From Chryseobacterium sp. Tr-659 (lineage in GTDB: Bacteria; Bacteroidota; Bacteroidia; Flavobacteriales; Weeksellaceae): DNA of 64,000 bases. A program made the translations under genes and the position numbers. The stretch is from positions 558,001 to 622,000 of the forward strand of contig NZ_VWWP01000001.1 of assembly GCF_011752975.1 (NCBI RefSeq). Reading direction: 5' to 3'. Below, piece after piece: positions 45,312 to 53,925 of this stretch; positions within the stretch are counted from its first letter, which is position 1; each line of letters starts with the position of its first letter. The notes beneath the pieces are model-generated. The model was not told the DNA's origin. It was given only the letters and a program-made list of their open reading frames with translations, and searched no databases.

Positions 45312-45319
45312 TAAATTTG
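45312..45319 (+). promoter_or_regulatory. -7 box of hemB
   Basis: TAAATTTG matches TAnnTTTG and lies 28 bases before the hemB ATG. A TTTG at 45296-45299 is only 12 bases away, so the -33 box is uncertain. It is divergent to the T9SS-domain promoter. Confidence 0.45.
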
Positions 45320-45347
45320 TAAAAACTTATTCAAAAAGTATTCCAAA

Positions 45348-46337
45348 ATGATACATTCAAGAAATAGAAGACTTAGAGTTAATGAATCTATCAGAAGTTT
45401 GGTAAGAGAAAATGTGCTTACAACTGATGATTTTGTAATGCCGATCTTCGTAATGGAGGGCGAAAACATGCAGGAGGCAATCCCGTCTATGCCGGGAATT
45501 TTTAGGCGGAGTATAGATTTAACAGTGAAGGAATGTAAGGAATTATTTTCTTTAGGTGTAAAAGCTGTCAATTTGTACATGAAAGTGTCAGATCACCTGA
45601 AAGACAATACAGGAAAAGAAGCCTGGAACAAAGACGGATTAATGCAGAACACAATCAAGGCCATCAAAGATGCTGTTCCGGGAATGATGGTGATGCCGGA
45701 TGTAGCTCTGGATCCTTATTCAATTTATGGACATGACGGAATCATTGAAAATGGAAAGATCTTAAATGATGCTACCAATGATGCACTGGCAAGAATGTCT
45801 GTTTCTCATGCTGAAGCAGGGGCAGATCTTGTGGCACCAAGCGATATGATGGATGGAAGAGTGCTGGTGATTCGTGAAGCATTGGAAGAAAGCGGATTTA
45901 CAGATGTAGGAATTGTAAGCTATGCAGCCAAATATGCAAGCTCTTTCTACGGACCTTTCAGAAGTGCTCTGGACAGTGCTCCAAAAGATGATATGGAAAT
46001 TCCTAAAGATAAAAAAACCTATCAGATGGACTTCCATAATACACGTGAAGCATTAAATGAAGTATTTAAGGATATTGATGAAGGCGCAGATGTGATCATG
46101 ATCAAGCCGGGACTTCCTTATCTTGATATCGTTTCAAAAGTACGTGAAGCCATTGATCTTCCGATCGCAGTATACAACGTAAGTGGAGAATATGCAATGG
46201 TAAAAGCGGCAGCTCAAAACGGATGGCTGGATAATGACAAAACAATCATTGAAAGCCTGACATGCTTCAAAAGAGCAGGAGCAGATATGATTTTTACTTA
46301 TTTTGCAAAAGAAGCTGCTATTTTGTTGAATAAATGA
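45348..46337 (+). CDS. hemB: Delta-aminolevulinic acid dehydratase (porphobilinogen synthase)
   Basis: The 329-residue protein matches HemB along its length. It has FVMPIFVMEGEN near the N-terminus, DVALDPYSIYGHDG (about 121-134), YAAKYASSFYGPFRSAL with one active-site Lys, and DVIMIKPGLPYLDI with the Schiff-base Lys. At the metal site the zinc-binding cysteines of the E. coli and animal enzymes are replaced (DVALDP and GHDG), the pattern of the magnesium-type enzymes. It forms porphobilinogen in heme synthesis. It is monocistronic as far as can be seen. Confidence 0.95.
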   Translation: MIHSRNRRLRVNESIRSLVRENVLTTDDFVMPIFVMEGENMQEAIPSMPGIFRRSIDLTVKECKELFSLGVKAVNLYMKVSDHLKDNTGKEAWNKDGLMQNTIKAIKDAVPGMMVMPDVALDPYSIYGHDGIIENGKILNDATNDALARMSVSHAEAGADLVAPSDMMDGRVLVIREALEESGFTDVGIVSYAAKYASSFYGPFRSALDSAPKDDMEIPKDKKTYQMDFHNTREALNEVFKDIDEGADVIMIKPGLPYLDIVSKVREAIDLPIAVYNVSGEYAMVKAAAQNGWLDNDKTIIESLTCFKRAGADMIFTYFAKEAAILLNK

Positions 46338-46420
46338 GATTTATAGAATCGTTGAAAAAATACAAACGTTAATGTTAAGTTAATGCTCTCCATCAAAGAC
46401 TTTCACATAGATAAAACTGC

Positions 46421-46428
46421 TATTTTTG
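46421..46428 (+). promoter_or_regulatory. -7 box before the double-glycine peptide gene
   Basis: TATTTTTG matches TAnnTTTG, 52 bases before the ATG. The leader contains a small stem, ATTTCG with CGAAAT (46439-46455). No -33 box was clear. Confidence 0.45.
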
Positions 46429-46480
46429 AATTAAACTAATTTCGAGAAACGAAATAATTAAAACATCAAAAAATTTATTT

Positions 46481-46624
46481 ATGAGAAATCTTAAAAAGAT
46501 TGAGAGAAATCAATTGAAAGAAATCAAAGGGGGAGAAGTGATTATTGATAATCCAAATTGCGGAACATGGTGCAAAGGCATCTGGTATCCATGTGTTATA
46601 GAGCATTTGGCTTGCCCTGATTAA
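46481..46624 (+). CDS. Double-glycine leader bacteriocin-like peptide
   Basis: A 47-codon gene with an ATG start and TAA stop. The first 18 residues, MRNLKKIERNQLKEIKGG, form a double-glycine leader of the kind common in Chryseobacterium (charged, amphipathic, with Leu at the usual spacing and ending in GG). The core after the GG has 29 residues with four cysteines at 27, 31, 38 and 45 and two tryptophans; Cys27 and Cys31 are four apart. Family knowledge: such peptides are cut and exported by C39-peptidase ABC exporters. No exporter or modifying enzyme is adjacent. A -7 box upstream and a strong terminator downstream support a separate gene. Confidence 0.75.
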   Translation: MRNLKKIERNQLKEIKGGEVIIDNPNCGTWCKGIWYPCVIEHLACPD

Positions 46625-46644
46625 GACATTCAATATAAAAAGAT

Positions 46645-46672
46645 ACAGGCTGTTCAATTAAGAACAGCCTGT
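46645..46672 (+). terminator. Terminator of the double-glycine peptide gene
   Basis: ACAGGCTGTTC pairs with GAACAGCCTGT (11 bp, six-base loop) followed by seven further T, 21 bases after the stop. Confidence 0.88.
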
Positions 46673-46698
46673 TTTTTTTGAGTTATTATGATATTCAT

Positions 46699-46992
46699 TT
46701 ATAACCATCCTTTTCTTCCATAGACATAAGTGTCATCAAATTGTTTGTCGCTCATGAAAAGGTATAAAATTCCCTCAATAAAAGGAATAACAGAAGCAGC
46801 TCCCAACGTGACAATATTCAGAATCAGCTGAATAATACCTTCTTTAGTGTATCCCAGATAAAATTTATTTAAGGCCAGCCAGCCTACAAGAATTCCCAAT
46901 AATGCGGCAGGAAGTTTTTTTTCCGAACGATAAGGAATATTACTCTGCTGGCTCTGGGTGTTTTCTGTTTTTGTGTAACCGTAATTTTCCAT
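46699..46992 (-). CDS. TM2-domain membrane protein
   Basis: The 97-residue protein has a polar N-terminus and a TM2 domain: two membrane helices (about 30-48 and 53-78) joined by the conserved loop ALNKFYLGYTKEGIIQL, where FYLGY is the typical TM2 motif. The end is polar (KQFDDTYVYGRKGWL). TM2 proteins are small membrane proteins of poorly known role, often near DUF4870- or DUF2752-type neighbours. It faces the peptide gene convergently, and a joint function is not evident. Confidence 0.82.
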   Translation of the reverse strand: MENYGYTKTENTQSQQSNIPYRSEKKLPAALLGILVGWLALNKFYLGYTKEGIIQLILNIVTLGAASVIPFIEGILYLFMSDKQFDDTYVYGRKGWL

Positions 46993-47155
46993 TTTAATGT
47001 TTGTAATTGATTGATATGTTTTATGATAAGTAGTTTAAGATGATGAAAAGTTACAAGAAGAAAAAAGATAAAACAATGAAAAGGTAAATTTGTTTATGAT
47101 AATTTTATGATTTTGCCCTTTCTCTTTTTTACTTTTTCGCCTCTCAGCGAGTTTA

Positions 47156-47172
47156 TATTTTTGATATATTTG
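47156..47172 (+). promoter_or_regulatory. Overlapping -7 boxes of lptB
   Basis: TATTTTTG (47156-47163) and TATATTTG (47165-47172) lie 13 and 4 bases before the lptB ATG. Either would give a very short or absent leader. No -33 TTG was seen at the right distance. Confidence 0.42.
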
Positions 47173-47176
47173 TCCT

Positions 47177-48238
47177 ATGATTTTACGAGGAGAAAACTTA
47201 ATCAAGGAATACGGTCCTAAAAAAGTTGTAAAAGGCGTTTCTGTACAGGTTCAGCAGGGAGAAATTGTTGGTTTATTAGGTCCGAACGGAGCCGGAAAAA
47301 CAACATCGTTTTATATGATCGTAGGGTTGGTTAAGCCCACTTCAGGGAAAATTTTCCTGGATAAACAAGAGATTACTACTGATGCAATGTATAGAAGAGC
47401 TCAAAAAGGAATCGGTTATCTGGCACAGGAAGCTTCGGTTTTCAGAAAGCTTTCAGTAGAAGAAAATATCATGGGAGTATTGCAGCTGACCAAGCTTTCA
47501 AAGCGTGAGCAACAGATCAAATGTGATGAACTCATCGAAGAGTTTTCTCTACAGCACGTTCGTAAAAACAGAGGAGATCTTCTTTCCGGAGGAGAAAGAC
47601 GTAGAACGGAAATTGCCCGTTGTCTGGCTACAAGTCCGAATTTTATTCTTCTGGATGAACCTTTTGCCGGAGTAGACCCTATCGCCGTTGAAGATATCCA
47701 GAAAATTGTAAGAAGCCTTGTAGATAAAAATATCGGTATTCTGATTACAGACCACAACGTACAGCAGACATTGGCAATTACTAATAAAACCTATATTATG
47801 TTCGAAGGGAAGATCCTGAAAGAAGGACTTCCGGAAGATCTTGCCAATGATCCGCAGGTAAGAGAAGCATATCTTGGGGAAAACTTCGTTTATCAAAGTA
47901 TTTTAGATAAGCCTAAAAAGAAAAAATATGCTTACAATATTTGGGCTGGTAATTTTGATTCTAAAGCCCATCTACAAGGATTTGTAGATGAAAATTTCAA
48001 ACAGTTTGATGACCTGAGACTGATGTATGGCTTCGAAGATATTAGCTTTGCTTCATTAGCGAACTCTGAAATAGAACATATTTTCAATGATGTAGTAGAT
48101 AAAAATGCAAACAATTCATTTGTATTCCAGAAAAAAGAAATCAATTCACAATATTCTCTTGAGCAGGCAGAAGCAGACTCAAAAGGAGCAAGCAAGACTG
48201 AGCTGCATTATCTGACGACTTATATGTTTGAGGGATAA
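47177..48238 (+). CDS. lptB: LPS-export ATPase LptB with C-terminal extension
   Basis: Residues 1 to about 238 are LptB: Walker A GLLGPNGAGKTTSFYM (about 32-47), Q-loop YLAQEASVFRKLS, signature LLSGGERRRTEIARCL, Walker B FILLDEPFAGVDP and the end VREAYLGENF that normally closes LptB. It powers lipopolysaccharide removal from the inner membrane with LptFG. Here the chain goes on for about 115 more residues (353 in all) after a basic linker KPKKKK. This extension is acidic and aromatic (YAYNIWAGNFDSKAHLQGF and later LHYLTTYMFEG) and is not a known LptB part. A weak look-alike to the Imm22 immunity-protein family was noted but is unproven. Confidence 0.9.
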   Translation: MILRGENLIKEYGPKKVVKGVSVQVQQGEIVGLLGPNGAGKTTSFYMIVGLVKPTSGKIFLDKQEITTDAMYRRAQKGIGYLAQEASVFRKLSVEENIMGVLQLTKLSKREQQIKCDELIEEFSLQHVRKNRGDLLSGGERRRTEIARCLATSPNFILLDEPFAGVDPIAVEDIQKIVRSLVDKNIGILITDHNVQQTLAITNKTYIMFEGKILKEGLPEDLANDPQVREAYLGENFVYQSILDKPKKKKYAYNIWAGNFDSKAHLQGFVDENFKQFDDLRLMYGFEDISFASLANSEIEHIFNDVVDKNANNSFVFQKKEINSQYSLEQAEADSKGASKTELHYLTTYMFEG

Positions 48239-48404
48239 ACTTTATGACCTTTATTGCAGGTAAATTAGAATTTTCAAATTACTGACATATTTCATTTTTC
48301 TTAAGTAACACCTTTCCAATCTCCTCAAAGGTGTAATTTTTGTATTTACTAACATCAATGGTAAAAGCTGCCATTCAATTGATTAACACCAAAAATACAA
48401 GAGT

Positions 48405-49484
48405 ATGTTACTAAAAGAAAAATTGCAAAAGCTGGCTAATGAACAAAATGAACCATGTGTAAGTATTTCACTTAATACCCATAGAACATTTCCTGAAAAC
48501 CAGCAGGATGAAATTGTTCTTAAAAATCTTATAAAAGAAGCAGAAAACCGTGTGACTGAAGAATATGGCAAAAGACCTGCTACTGGCGTATTGGAAAAAT
48601 TAGATACTATTGGGAGTAAAATAGATCATCAGTATAATCTTGATAGCTTACACATATTCCTGTCAAATGACACTGAGGAAATTATAAAATCAACATGGAA
48701 ATCAAGGGGAAATGTTGTTGAGGTTGATGAGAAATTTGCAGTGAGACCCATCATTAAAGCAGCAGTTAGAGCTCAGGAATATCTTATTTTGGTTTTAACA
48801 CAAAGTGGAACCCGGCTCTATGAAGCAGTAAATGACGCTATCATTAAAGAAATTCGGGAAGAAGGTTTTCCCTTTCCGCAAAACCCTTTCTATATTACCC
48901 ATGCTGATGTAAGAAGTGATGCCAAACAGGTAGATAATCAGATCAAAGAATATTTTAACCGGGTTGATAAATCAGTAGTGGAGATTCACAAGAAACTGGA
49001 TCTGAATGTTGTAGTAATCAGTACAGCTGATAATTTCAGTAAACTGATGGAAGTAGCAGATTTACCTCAGATCTATATAGGCCATGATCATAAAGATTAT
49101 GAATCTGCGGAGGAACATCATATTGTTGAACAGGCCTACGAGATCATTAAAGCCCAACAAAAAGAAAAACGTACATCCGCCATCGGAGAAATTAAAGAAT
49201 CAGTTTCAGAAGGAAAGGTTCTTACAGATCTGCAGGAAATTTATCAGGCAGCTCTGGATGGGCGGGGAGACCTGTTAATGATTCATAAGGATTATGAACA
49301 GCCTGTAAAAATGATTGATGAAAGAACATTTGAATATGCAGATGACTCCAAAGAGCCGGGAATTGTTGATGATATTGTTTCCATTATTGCCTGGGAAGTA
49401 TTCTCTAAAAAAGGGAGAGTTCATTTTACACAACAGGATGAGCTTTTGGAATTGGGAGAAATAGTTTTGAAAACACGATATTAA
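48405..49484 (+). CDS. Bacterial eRF1-like (baeRF) family protein
   Basis: The 359-residue protein has no signal peptide and shows the three-part build of bacterial relatives of archaeo-eukaryotic release factor 1. An N-terminal part starts LANEQNEPCVSISLNTHRT. A middle domain contains FAVRPIIKAAVRAQEYLILVLTQSGTRLYE (about 109-138), and an eL30-like C-terminal domain contains LTDLQEIYQAALDGRGDLLMI and VDDIVSIIAWEVFSKKGRVHF. The baeRF families have been proposed to act in ribosome rescue or response to translation damage; no function has been shown for this protein. It lies in a monocistronic position, ended by a hairpin. I noticed no GGQ motif in the chain. Confidence 0.75.
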   Translation: MLLKEKLQKLANEQNEPCVSISLNTHRTFPENQQDEIVLKNLIKEAENRVTEEYGKRPATGVLEKLDTIGSKIDHQYNLDSLHIFLSNDTEEIIKSTWKSRGNVVEVDEKFAVRPIIKAAVRAQEYLILVLTQSGTRLYEAVNDAIIKEIREEGFPFPQNPFYITHADVRSDAKQVDNQIKEYFNRVDKSVVEIHKKLDLNVVVISTADNFSKLMEVADLPQIYIGHDHKDYESAEEHHIVEQAYEIIKAQQKEKRTSAIGEIKESVSEGKVLTDLQEIYQAALDGRGDLLMIHKDYEQPVKMIDERTFEYADDSKEPGIVDDIVSIIAWEVFSKKGRVHFTQQDELLELGEIVLKTRY

Positions 49485-49508
49485 AATTTTTCACATAAAA
49501 ATAAGATC

Positions 49509-49527
49509 AGCCTGCATAACGCAGGCT
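49509..49527 (+). terminator. Terminator after the baeRF gene
   Basis: AGCCTGC pairs with GCAGGCT (7 bp, five-base loop) followed by TTTTCT, 24 bases after the stop. Confidence 0.7.
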
Positions 49528-49588
49528 TTTTCTATGAAGTGTCTTAAAAAAGGCTTATTTTTACTAAAGATCCAGATCCTGTATACTT

Positions 49589-51397
49589 ATGGCAAAACCT
49601 TTCAACAGAACAGTTACTTTATTCGGAATTTATAAGCAGCTGGTCCCTTTTATAAGACCTTACCGCCCCATGATTTACGGAACATTGTTTCTTACTTTTC
49701 TGGGGGCTCTGGCAGCACAGGTGAACCCGATTGTTTTGAAATATACAGTAGATGAGGTGACGAAGTTAACCCATCTTCCCCATCCAATGTCAGAAGGAAT
49801 TCATATCCTGATTATCATTTCCATTATTTTACTTGGAAAAGAACTCTTAAATATTTTTATCAACTTCGGGCAGAAGTTTTATGGAGAGAAGATCAGGATT
49901 AATGTGAGTTCTGTGTTGGCACAGTCTGCGATTGACAAAATTCTAACTTATAGAGTTGCCTACTTTAACGATGAAAATCACGAATCAGGAAAACTGCAGA
50001 TTAGGATAGATCGTGGCATAGAAAGCCTTACAAGACTGGTTCAGAATTTTTTCATTGATATTCTGCCGCTTTTCTCCAATGCAATTATTGCACTGATTAT
50101 TATGTATATGCAGAATATATATGTAGGATTGGTATCTACTATCATTGTGCCGATTTATTTTTATATCAGCTCTCTTCAGGCAAAAAAATTAGGTGGAGTT
50201 CGCCGCCAGCTCAGGAATCAGAGAGAAAAAAAGACTTCCGGGTTATTGAATCTGATTAATTCCATTATGGTGATCAAAAGTTTTGTAAGGGAAAAATTTG
50301 AAGGGAAAAAACAATATGACCTTCAGATGGAGTTGATGGAAAGTCAGATGATCACAAGAAGAACCAATTTTATTTATGATGGGTTGAAAACATTCATTGA
50401 ACAGTTCGGAGTGGTTTTGATTATCCTTTTAACGGTTTATCTCGTTCTCGATCAACAGATGACAATAGGAGCTATTATGCTTCATATTATGCTTTTTAAC
50501 AATGTTTCAGCACCTATCCGCCAGCTGCACAGAATTTATGATGATATGAATGATGCTATGATCTACGCCGAAGGATATTTTGATATTTTAAATGCAGAAA
50601 ACGAAACAGAACCTAATGGAAATTTTGTAGAAAAAGAGATTAAAGGAAATTTTGAACTGAAAAATATTGATTTTACTTATCCCAACGGTACAAAAGCCTT
50701 GCATAATGTATCCATGAAAATTGAAAATGGAAAAACAACTGCTTTGGTGGGACTGAGCGGTGCAGGAAAATCAACAGTAATTAATCTCCTATGTAAATTT
50801 TATCTTCCTGATTCCGGAGAAATTCTGCTGGATGGTGTCAATCTGAATGATTATAACAATACTTTCCTCAGAAGTGATCTCGGTCTGGTGCTTCAGAAAA
50901 ATCATATCTTCCAGGGGAGTATTGAAGACAATATTCGTTACGGAGATATGAATGCGAGTTTTGATGAAATTCAGGAAGCTGCTAAAAAAGCTTATCTGCA
51001 TGATCAGATCATGGATTTGCCAGACCAATATCAACATGATGCTACGCAGCTTTCAGGAGGACAGCAGCAGAGAATTGCCATTGCAAGGTTGTTTCTTAAA
51101 AATCCTCCGATCATCTTTTTGGATGAACCTACTGCAAGCCTGGATGCCATTGCCACAGAACAGATAAAAAATTCTTTGGATGCCATAAAAGAAGGAAGAA
51201 CTGTTATCATTATTTCCCATTCGTTGTCCCAGATTTTGGATTCGGATATCATTTATGTGATGAAAAAGGGAAGCGTGGTTGAAAACGGAACTCATGATGA
51301 ACTTTACAATAAAGAAGGCACTTACAGGGAAATTTTTGATGCTTCTGCACGCAGCCTGAACCTTGATAAATTAGTGAATACTTATAAAGACAATTAA
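49589..51397 (+). CDS. MsbA-like ABC exporter
   Basis: The 602-residue half-transporter has six membrane helices in the first 330 residues and a nucleotide-binding domain from about 350. The latter has Walker A VGLSGAGKST (about 387-396), Q-loop LVLQKNHIFQGSI, signature LSGGQQQRIAIARL and Walker B PIIFLDEPTASLDA. It forms a homodimer or pairs with another half-transporter. Relatives export lipids (MsbA), peptides or drugs. The short distance (34 bases) to the WYL-type regulator at 51432 suggests a regulatory link. The substrate is unknown. Confidence 0.88.
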   Translation: MAKPFNRTVTLFGIYKQLVPFIRPYRPMIYGTLFLTFLGALAAQVNPIVLKYTVDEVTKLTHLPHPMSEGIHILIIISIILLGKELLNIFINFGQKFYGEKIRINVSSVLAQSAIDKILTYRVAYFNDENHESGKLQIRIDRGIESLTRLVQNFFIDILPLFSNAIIALIIMYMQNIYVGLVSTIIVPIYFYISSLQAKKLGGVRRQLRNQREKKTSGLLNLINSIMVIKSFVREKFEGKKQYDLQMELMESQMITRRTNFIYDGLKTFIEQFGVVLIILLTVYLVLDQQMTIGAIMLHIMLFNNVSAPIRQLHRIYDDMNDAMIYAEGYFDILNAENETEPNGNFVEKEIKGNFELKNIDFTYPNGTKALHNVSMKIENGKTTALVGLSGAGKSTVINLLCKFYLPDSGEILLDGVNLNDYNNTFLRSDLGLVLQKNHIFQGSIEDNIRYGDMNASFDEIQEAAKKAYLHDQIMDLPDQYQHDATQLSGGQQQRIAIARLFLKNPPIIFLDEPTASLDAIATEQIKNSLDAIKEGRTVIIISHSLSQILDSDIIYVMKKGSVVENGTHDELYNKEGTYREIFDASARSLNLDKLVNTYKDN

Positions 51398-51431
51398 AGC
51401 CGTGAAAATTTATAATTTTGTCAATCAATAA

Positions 51432-52385
51432 ATGAACGACCACTATCTTAAAAAACTCGATCGGGTAACTGCCATACTTACCCAGTTACAGTCAAAGCCT
51501 GTAGTACGCGCACAGGATCTGGCTGAAAAGTTTGATGTAAGTATCAGAACGATTTATCGTGATGTGAAAACCCTTGAAAATGCAGGAATTCCTATTGTGG
51601 GAGAAGCAGGAAACGGCTATTCCTTAATGGACGGGTACAAACTTCCTCCGATTATGTTTACCAAAGAAGAGGTTTTGAGTTTTATAACCGCAGAAAAACT
51701 GATGCAGAAATTTTCCCATCAAAGCTTAGGAAATCACTATCAGGCTGCGATGGAAAAAGTGCGGTCAGTGTTGAAGTATTCTGACAAAAATCTCATTAAA
51801 AATATTGAAAAACAGATTGATGTTTTCAGTTTTCATACAGATTCCGGAGATTCACTTAAAAATGTAATTCCCATTATTCTGGAGAGTATTGCAGAGAAAA
51901 CCCAGTTAAACATAAAATATCAGACGGTAGATGGAAGGGTGAATAACAGAATAATAGAAACTGTTGGGATGTTTTTTGAGTTTAACTTTTGGTATATCAT
52001 GGCATTCTGCACCCTGAGAAAAGATTTCAGACAGTTTCGTATAGACCGGATTTTAGAGATTTCGAAAACCCTGCAGCCTTTTCTACAGGAATACGGGCAG
52101 GTTAATGATTATCGTAAAAAGTTAAATGGAAATAAAGTCAGAGCTAAGCTTCTGGTAGACAAAAAGATCATGCCGCACCTTGTGAATTCTAAAAAATATT
52201 ACGGAATGATAGAAGAAGTAGAAACCGAACAAGGAGTAGAGCTCACTTTTGAAACAGAATGGATAACAGATGGATTTCCCCGCTGGGTCATCACTTTTGC
52301 GGATCATGCCACCGTGCTGGAACCGGAATCTTTGAAAATGAAGATTAAAAATCTGGCTGCAGCTATTTCAAAAAGAATGGAATAA
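51432..52385 (+). CDS. WYL-domain transcription regulator (YafY-like)
   Basis: The 317-residue protein starts with an HTH of the HTH_11/DeoR kind (about 8-65: VTAILTQLQSKPVVRAQDLA, then EKFDVSIRTIYRDVKTLE), where SIRTIYRDVKTL is the recognition helix. A central WYL domain (about 145-235) includes IKYQTVDGRVNNRIIETVG, FWYIMAFCTLRKDFRQFRIDRI and a third C-terminal segment (WCX-like). WYL proteins sense small ligands or nucleic acid and regulate neighbours. The gene begins 34 bases after the ABC exporter, and a TAATTTTG box is at 51413-51420. Its targets are not known. Confidence 0.87.
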   Translation: MNDHYLKKLDRVTAILTQLQSKPVVRAQDLAEKFDVSIRTIYRDVKTLENAGIPIVGEAGNGYSLMDGYKLPPIMFTKEEVLSFITAEKLMQKFSHQSLGNHYQAAMEKVRSVLKYSDKNLIKNIEKQIDVFSFHTDSGDSLKNVIPIILESIAEKTQLNIKYQTVDGRVNNRIIETVGMFFEFNFWYIMAFCTLRKDFRQFRIDRILEISKTLQPFLQEYGQVNDYRKKLNGNKVRAKLLVDKKIMPHLVNSKKYYGMIEEVETEQGVELTFETEWITDGFPRWVITFADHATVLEPESLKMKIKNLAAAISKRME

Positions 52386-52602
52386 TAGAAAGAGGAAAGC
52401 CGGATGAGGTAAGTTATTATTAACCTTGTACTCTCTATCAACGTAAATGAAATTGGATAAAATGTGAACTTTTCAAAGACAGAATACGAAAAATGAGTTG
52501 GTTACGGCTTTTATGTTTAAAATTTGAGTCAGAAAAAGGGTATGATATAATTTTAACCTTATTGTCTGGAAGAGTATAAGAAATTTTATATAAATTCATT
52601 TA

Positions 52603-53925
52603 ATGAAATCAATTTATATAATTCTCTTTTTCTTAACAGGACAAATCTTTTATAGCCAGTTACCACAAGGGTATTATGAGGGAGCGATGACACGGGATGG
52701 ATCTGTTCAGTTAATTTCAATTAATTTTAATATAGACAAAACGACATATGATATCCCTGAAATTGGTTATATGGATGTTCCCGTAGAAAAAATATCCCAG
52801 AGCAAAGACACTTTGAATATAAAAATATTCTATGGGGATTTTTATTGTTTTTTAGATTCAAAAACGGGAGATTTAACAGGTGTCAGTAAGGATAATAATC
52901 CTAAAATCCGAATTCACCTGAAAAAAGCAGTCTCAAAAGAAAAAAACTTTTCAGAAGAAGAAATTAAGTTTACAAATGCCGGTATTTCGCTTGCAGGAGT
53001 TTTGTTTAAACCAAAAAAATCAGAGAAACCTATTCCTTATGTAATTTTGGTACACCGGTCCGGATGGGAAGACAGAAATACCCCTTGGTATCACTCATTA
53101 GCTTATATTCTGGCAAGTAAAGGAATTGGCGTTTTACTTTATGACAAACGCGGAACCGGTAAATCAACCGGTAATTTTTCATCTGCAGATTTCAATGATC
53201 TGGCAGATGATGCTGTTTCTGCTTTTAACTATATAAAAGGAAGAAAAGATTTAAATTATGCCAAAATAGGCTTTCTTGGTGCAAGTCAGGGAGGATGGAT
53301 TGTGCCGCTTGCTGCAAATAAAGTTTCAAACTGTGGTTTCGCAATTTTAATAGTAGGTCCGGCAGTTTCTCTTTATGAACAAGATATTAACCGTGTTCAA
53401 TATACGTTAACTGATGAAGGATATTCGAAAGAATCCATTGATTCCGCGCTTCATTATTCAAGGCTTTTTTTCAAATATATTCAAAGTAATAATATAAAAG
53501 ATTGGGAAGTGCTTAAAGCATATGCCTCAAAAATAAAAGATGAAAAATGGATAGATTATCTTGACATACCCCAATCACAGACCGGGGATGACATAGTATG
53601 GTGGAGAAGAAATAAGTATGACCCTAAAGAAGCTTTAAGTAAAATAAAATGCCCTGTTTTAAGTGTCTTTGGAGAAAAAGATGTATTGGTGCCGCCAGCA
53701 GAAAATAAAAACAAAATGGAAACTTACCTAAAGAATTCAGGCAAGGAGTATAAAATTGTTACCATAAAAGATTGCGGACACGATATGATAACAGAAGGGA
53801 AGCTGAATGGTACTGATTGGAATTGGCCATATACTTACTGGCAGTGGCAGAGACAACCTCAGGAATTTATCAATTCAATATCTGAATGGATATTAAACAA
53901 TAAGACAAAAAATAATGAGAAATAA
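52603..53925 (+). CDS. Secreted alpha/beta hydrolase
   Basis: The 440-residue protein has a signal peptide (IYIILFFLTGQIFYSQ, about 4-19), a 90-residue N-terminal beta-rich part, and an alpha/beta-hydrolase domain from about 120. It carries YVILVHRSGWEDRN for the oxyanion hole, GVLLYDKRGTGKSTG, the nucleophile Ser228 in GASQGGW, and His393 in DCGHDM. The acid residue is probably in FGEKDVLVPP (about 361-370). It resembles S9/S15-type peptidase and esterase proteins of unknown substrate. It stands alone, 217 bases after the regulator, with no clear terminator. Confidence 0.82.
   Translation: MKSIYIILFFLTGQIFYSQLPQGYYEGAMTRDGSVQLISINFNIDKTTYDIPEIGYMDVPVEKISQSKDTLNIKIFYGDFYCFLDSKTGDLTGVSKDNNPKIRIHLKKAVSKEKNFSEEEIKFTNAGISLAGVLFKPKKSEKPIPYVILVHRSGWEDRNTPWYHSLAYILASKGIGVLLYDKRGTGKSTGNFSSADFNDLADDAVSAFNYIKGRKDLNYAKIGFLGASQGGWIVPLAANKVSNCGFAILIVGPAVSLYEQDINRVQYTLTDEGYSKESIDSALHYSRLFFKYIQSNNIKDWEVLKAYASKIKDEKWIDYLDIPQSQTGDDIVWWRRNKYDPKEALSKIKCPVLSVFGEKDVLVPPAENKNKMETYLKNSGKEYKIVTIKDCGHDMITEGKLNGTDWNWPYTYWQWQRQPQEFINSISEWILNNKTKNNEK

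Noticed and set aside
47890..48235. Immunity protein fused to LptB
   Set aside because: The likeness to Imm22 rests on a few residues only, and no toxin gene lies nearby, so it was not used as the call.
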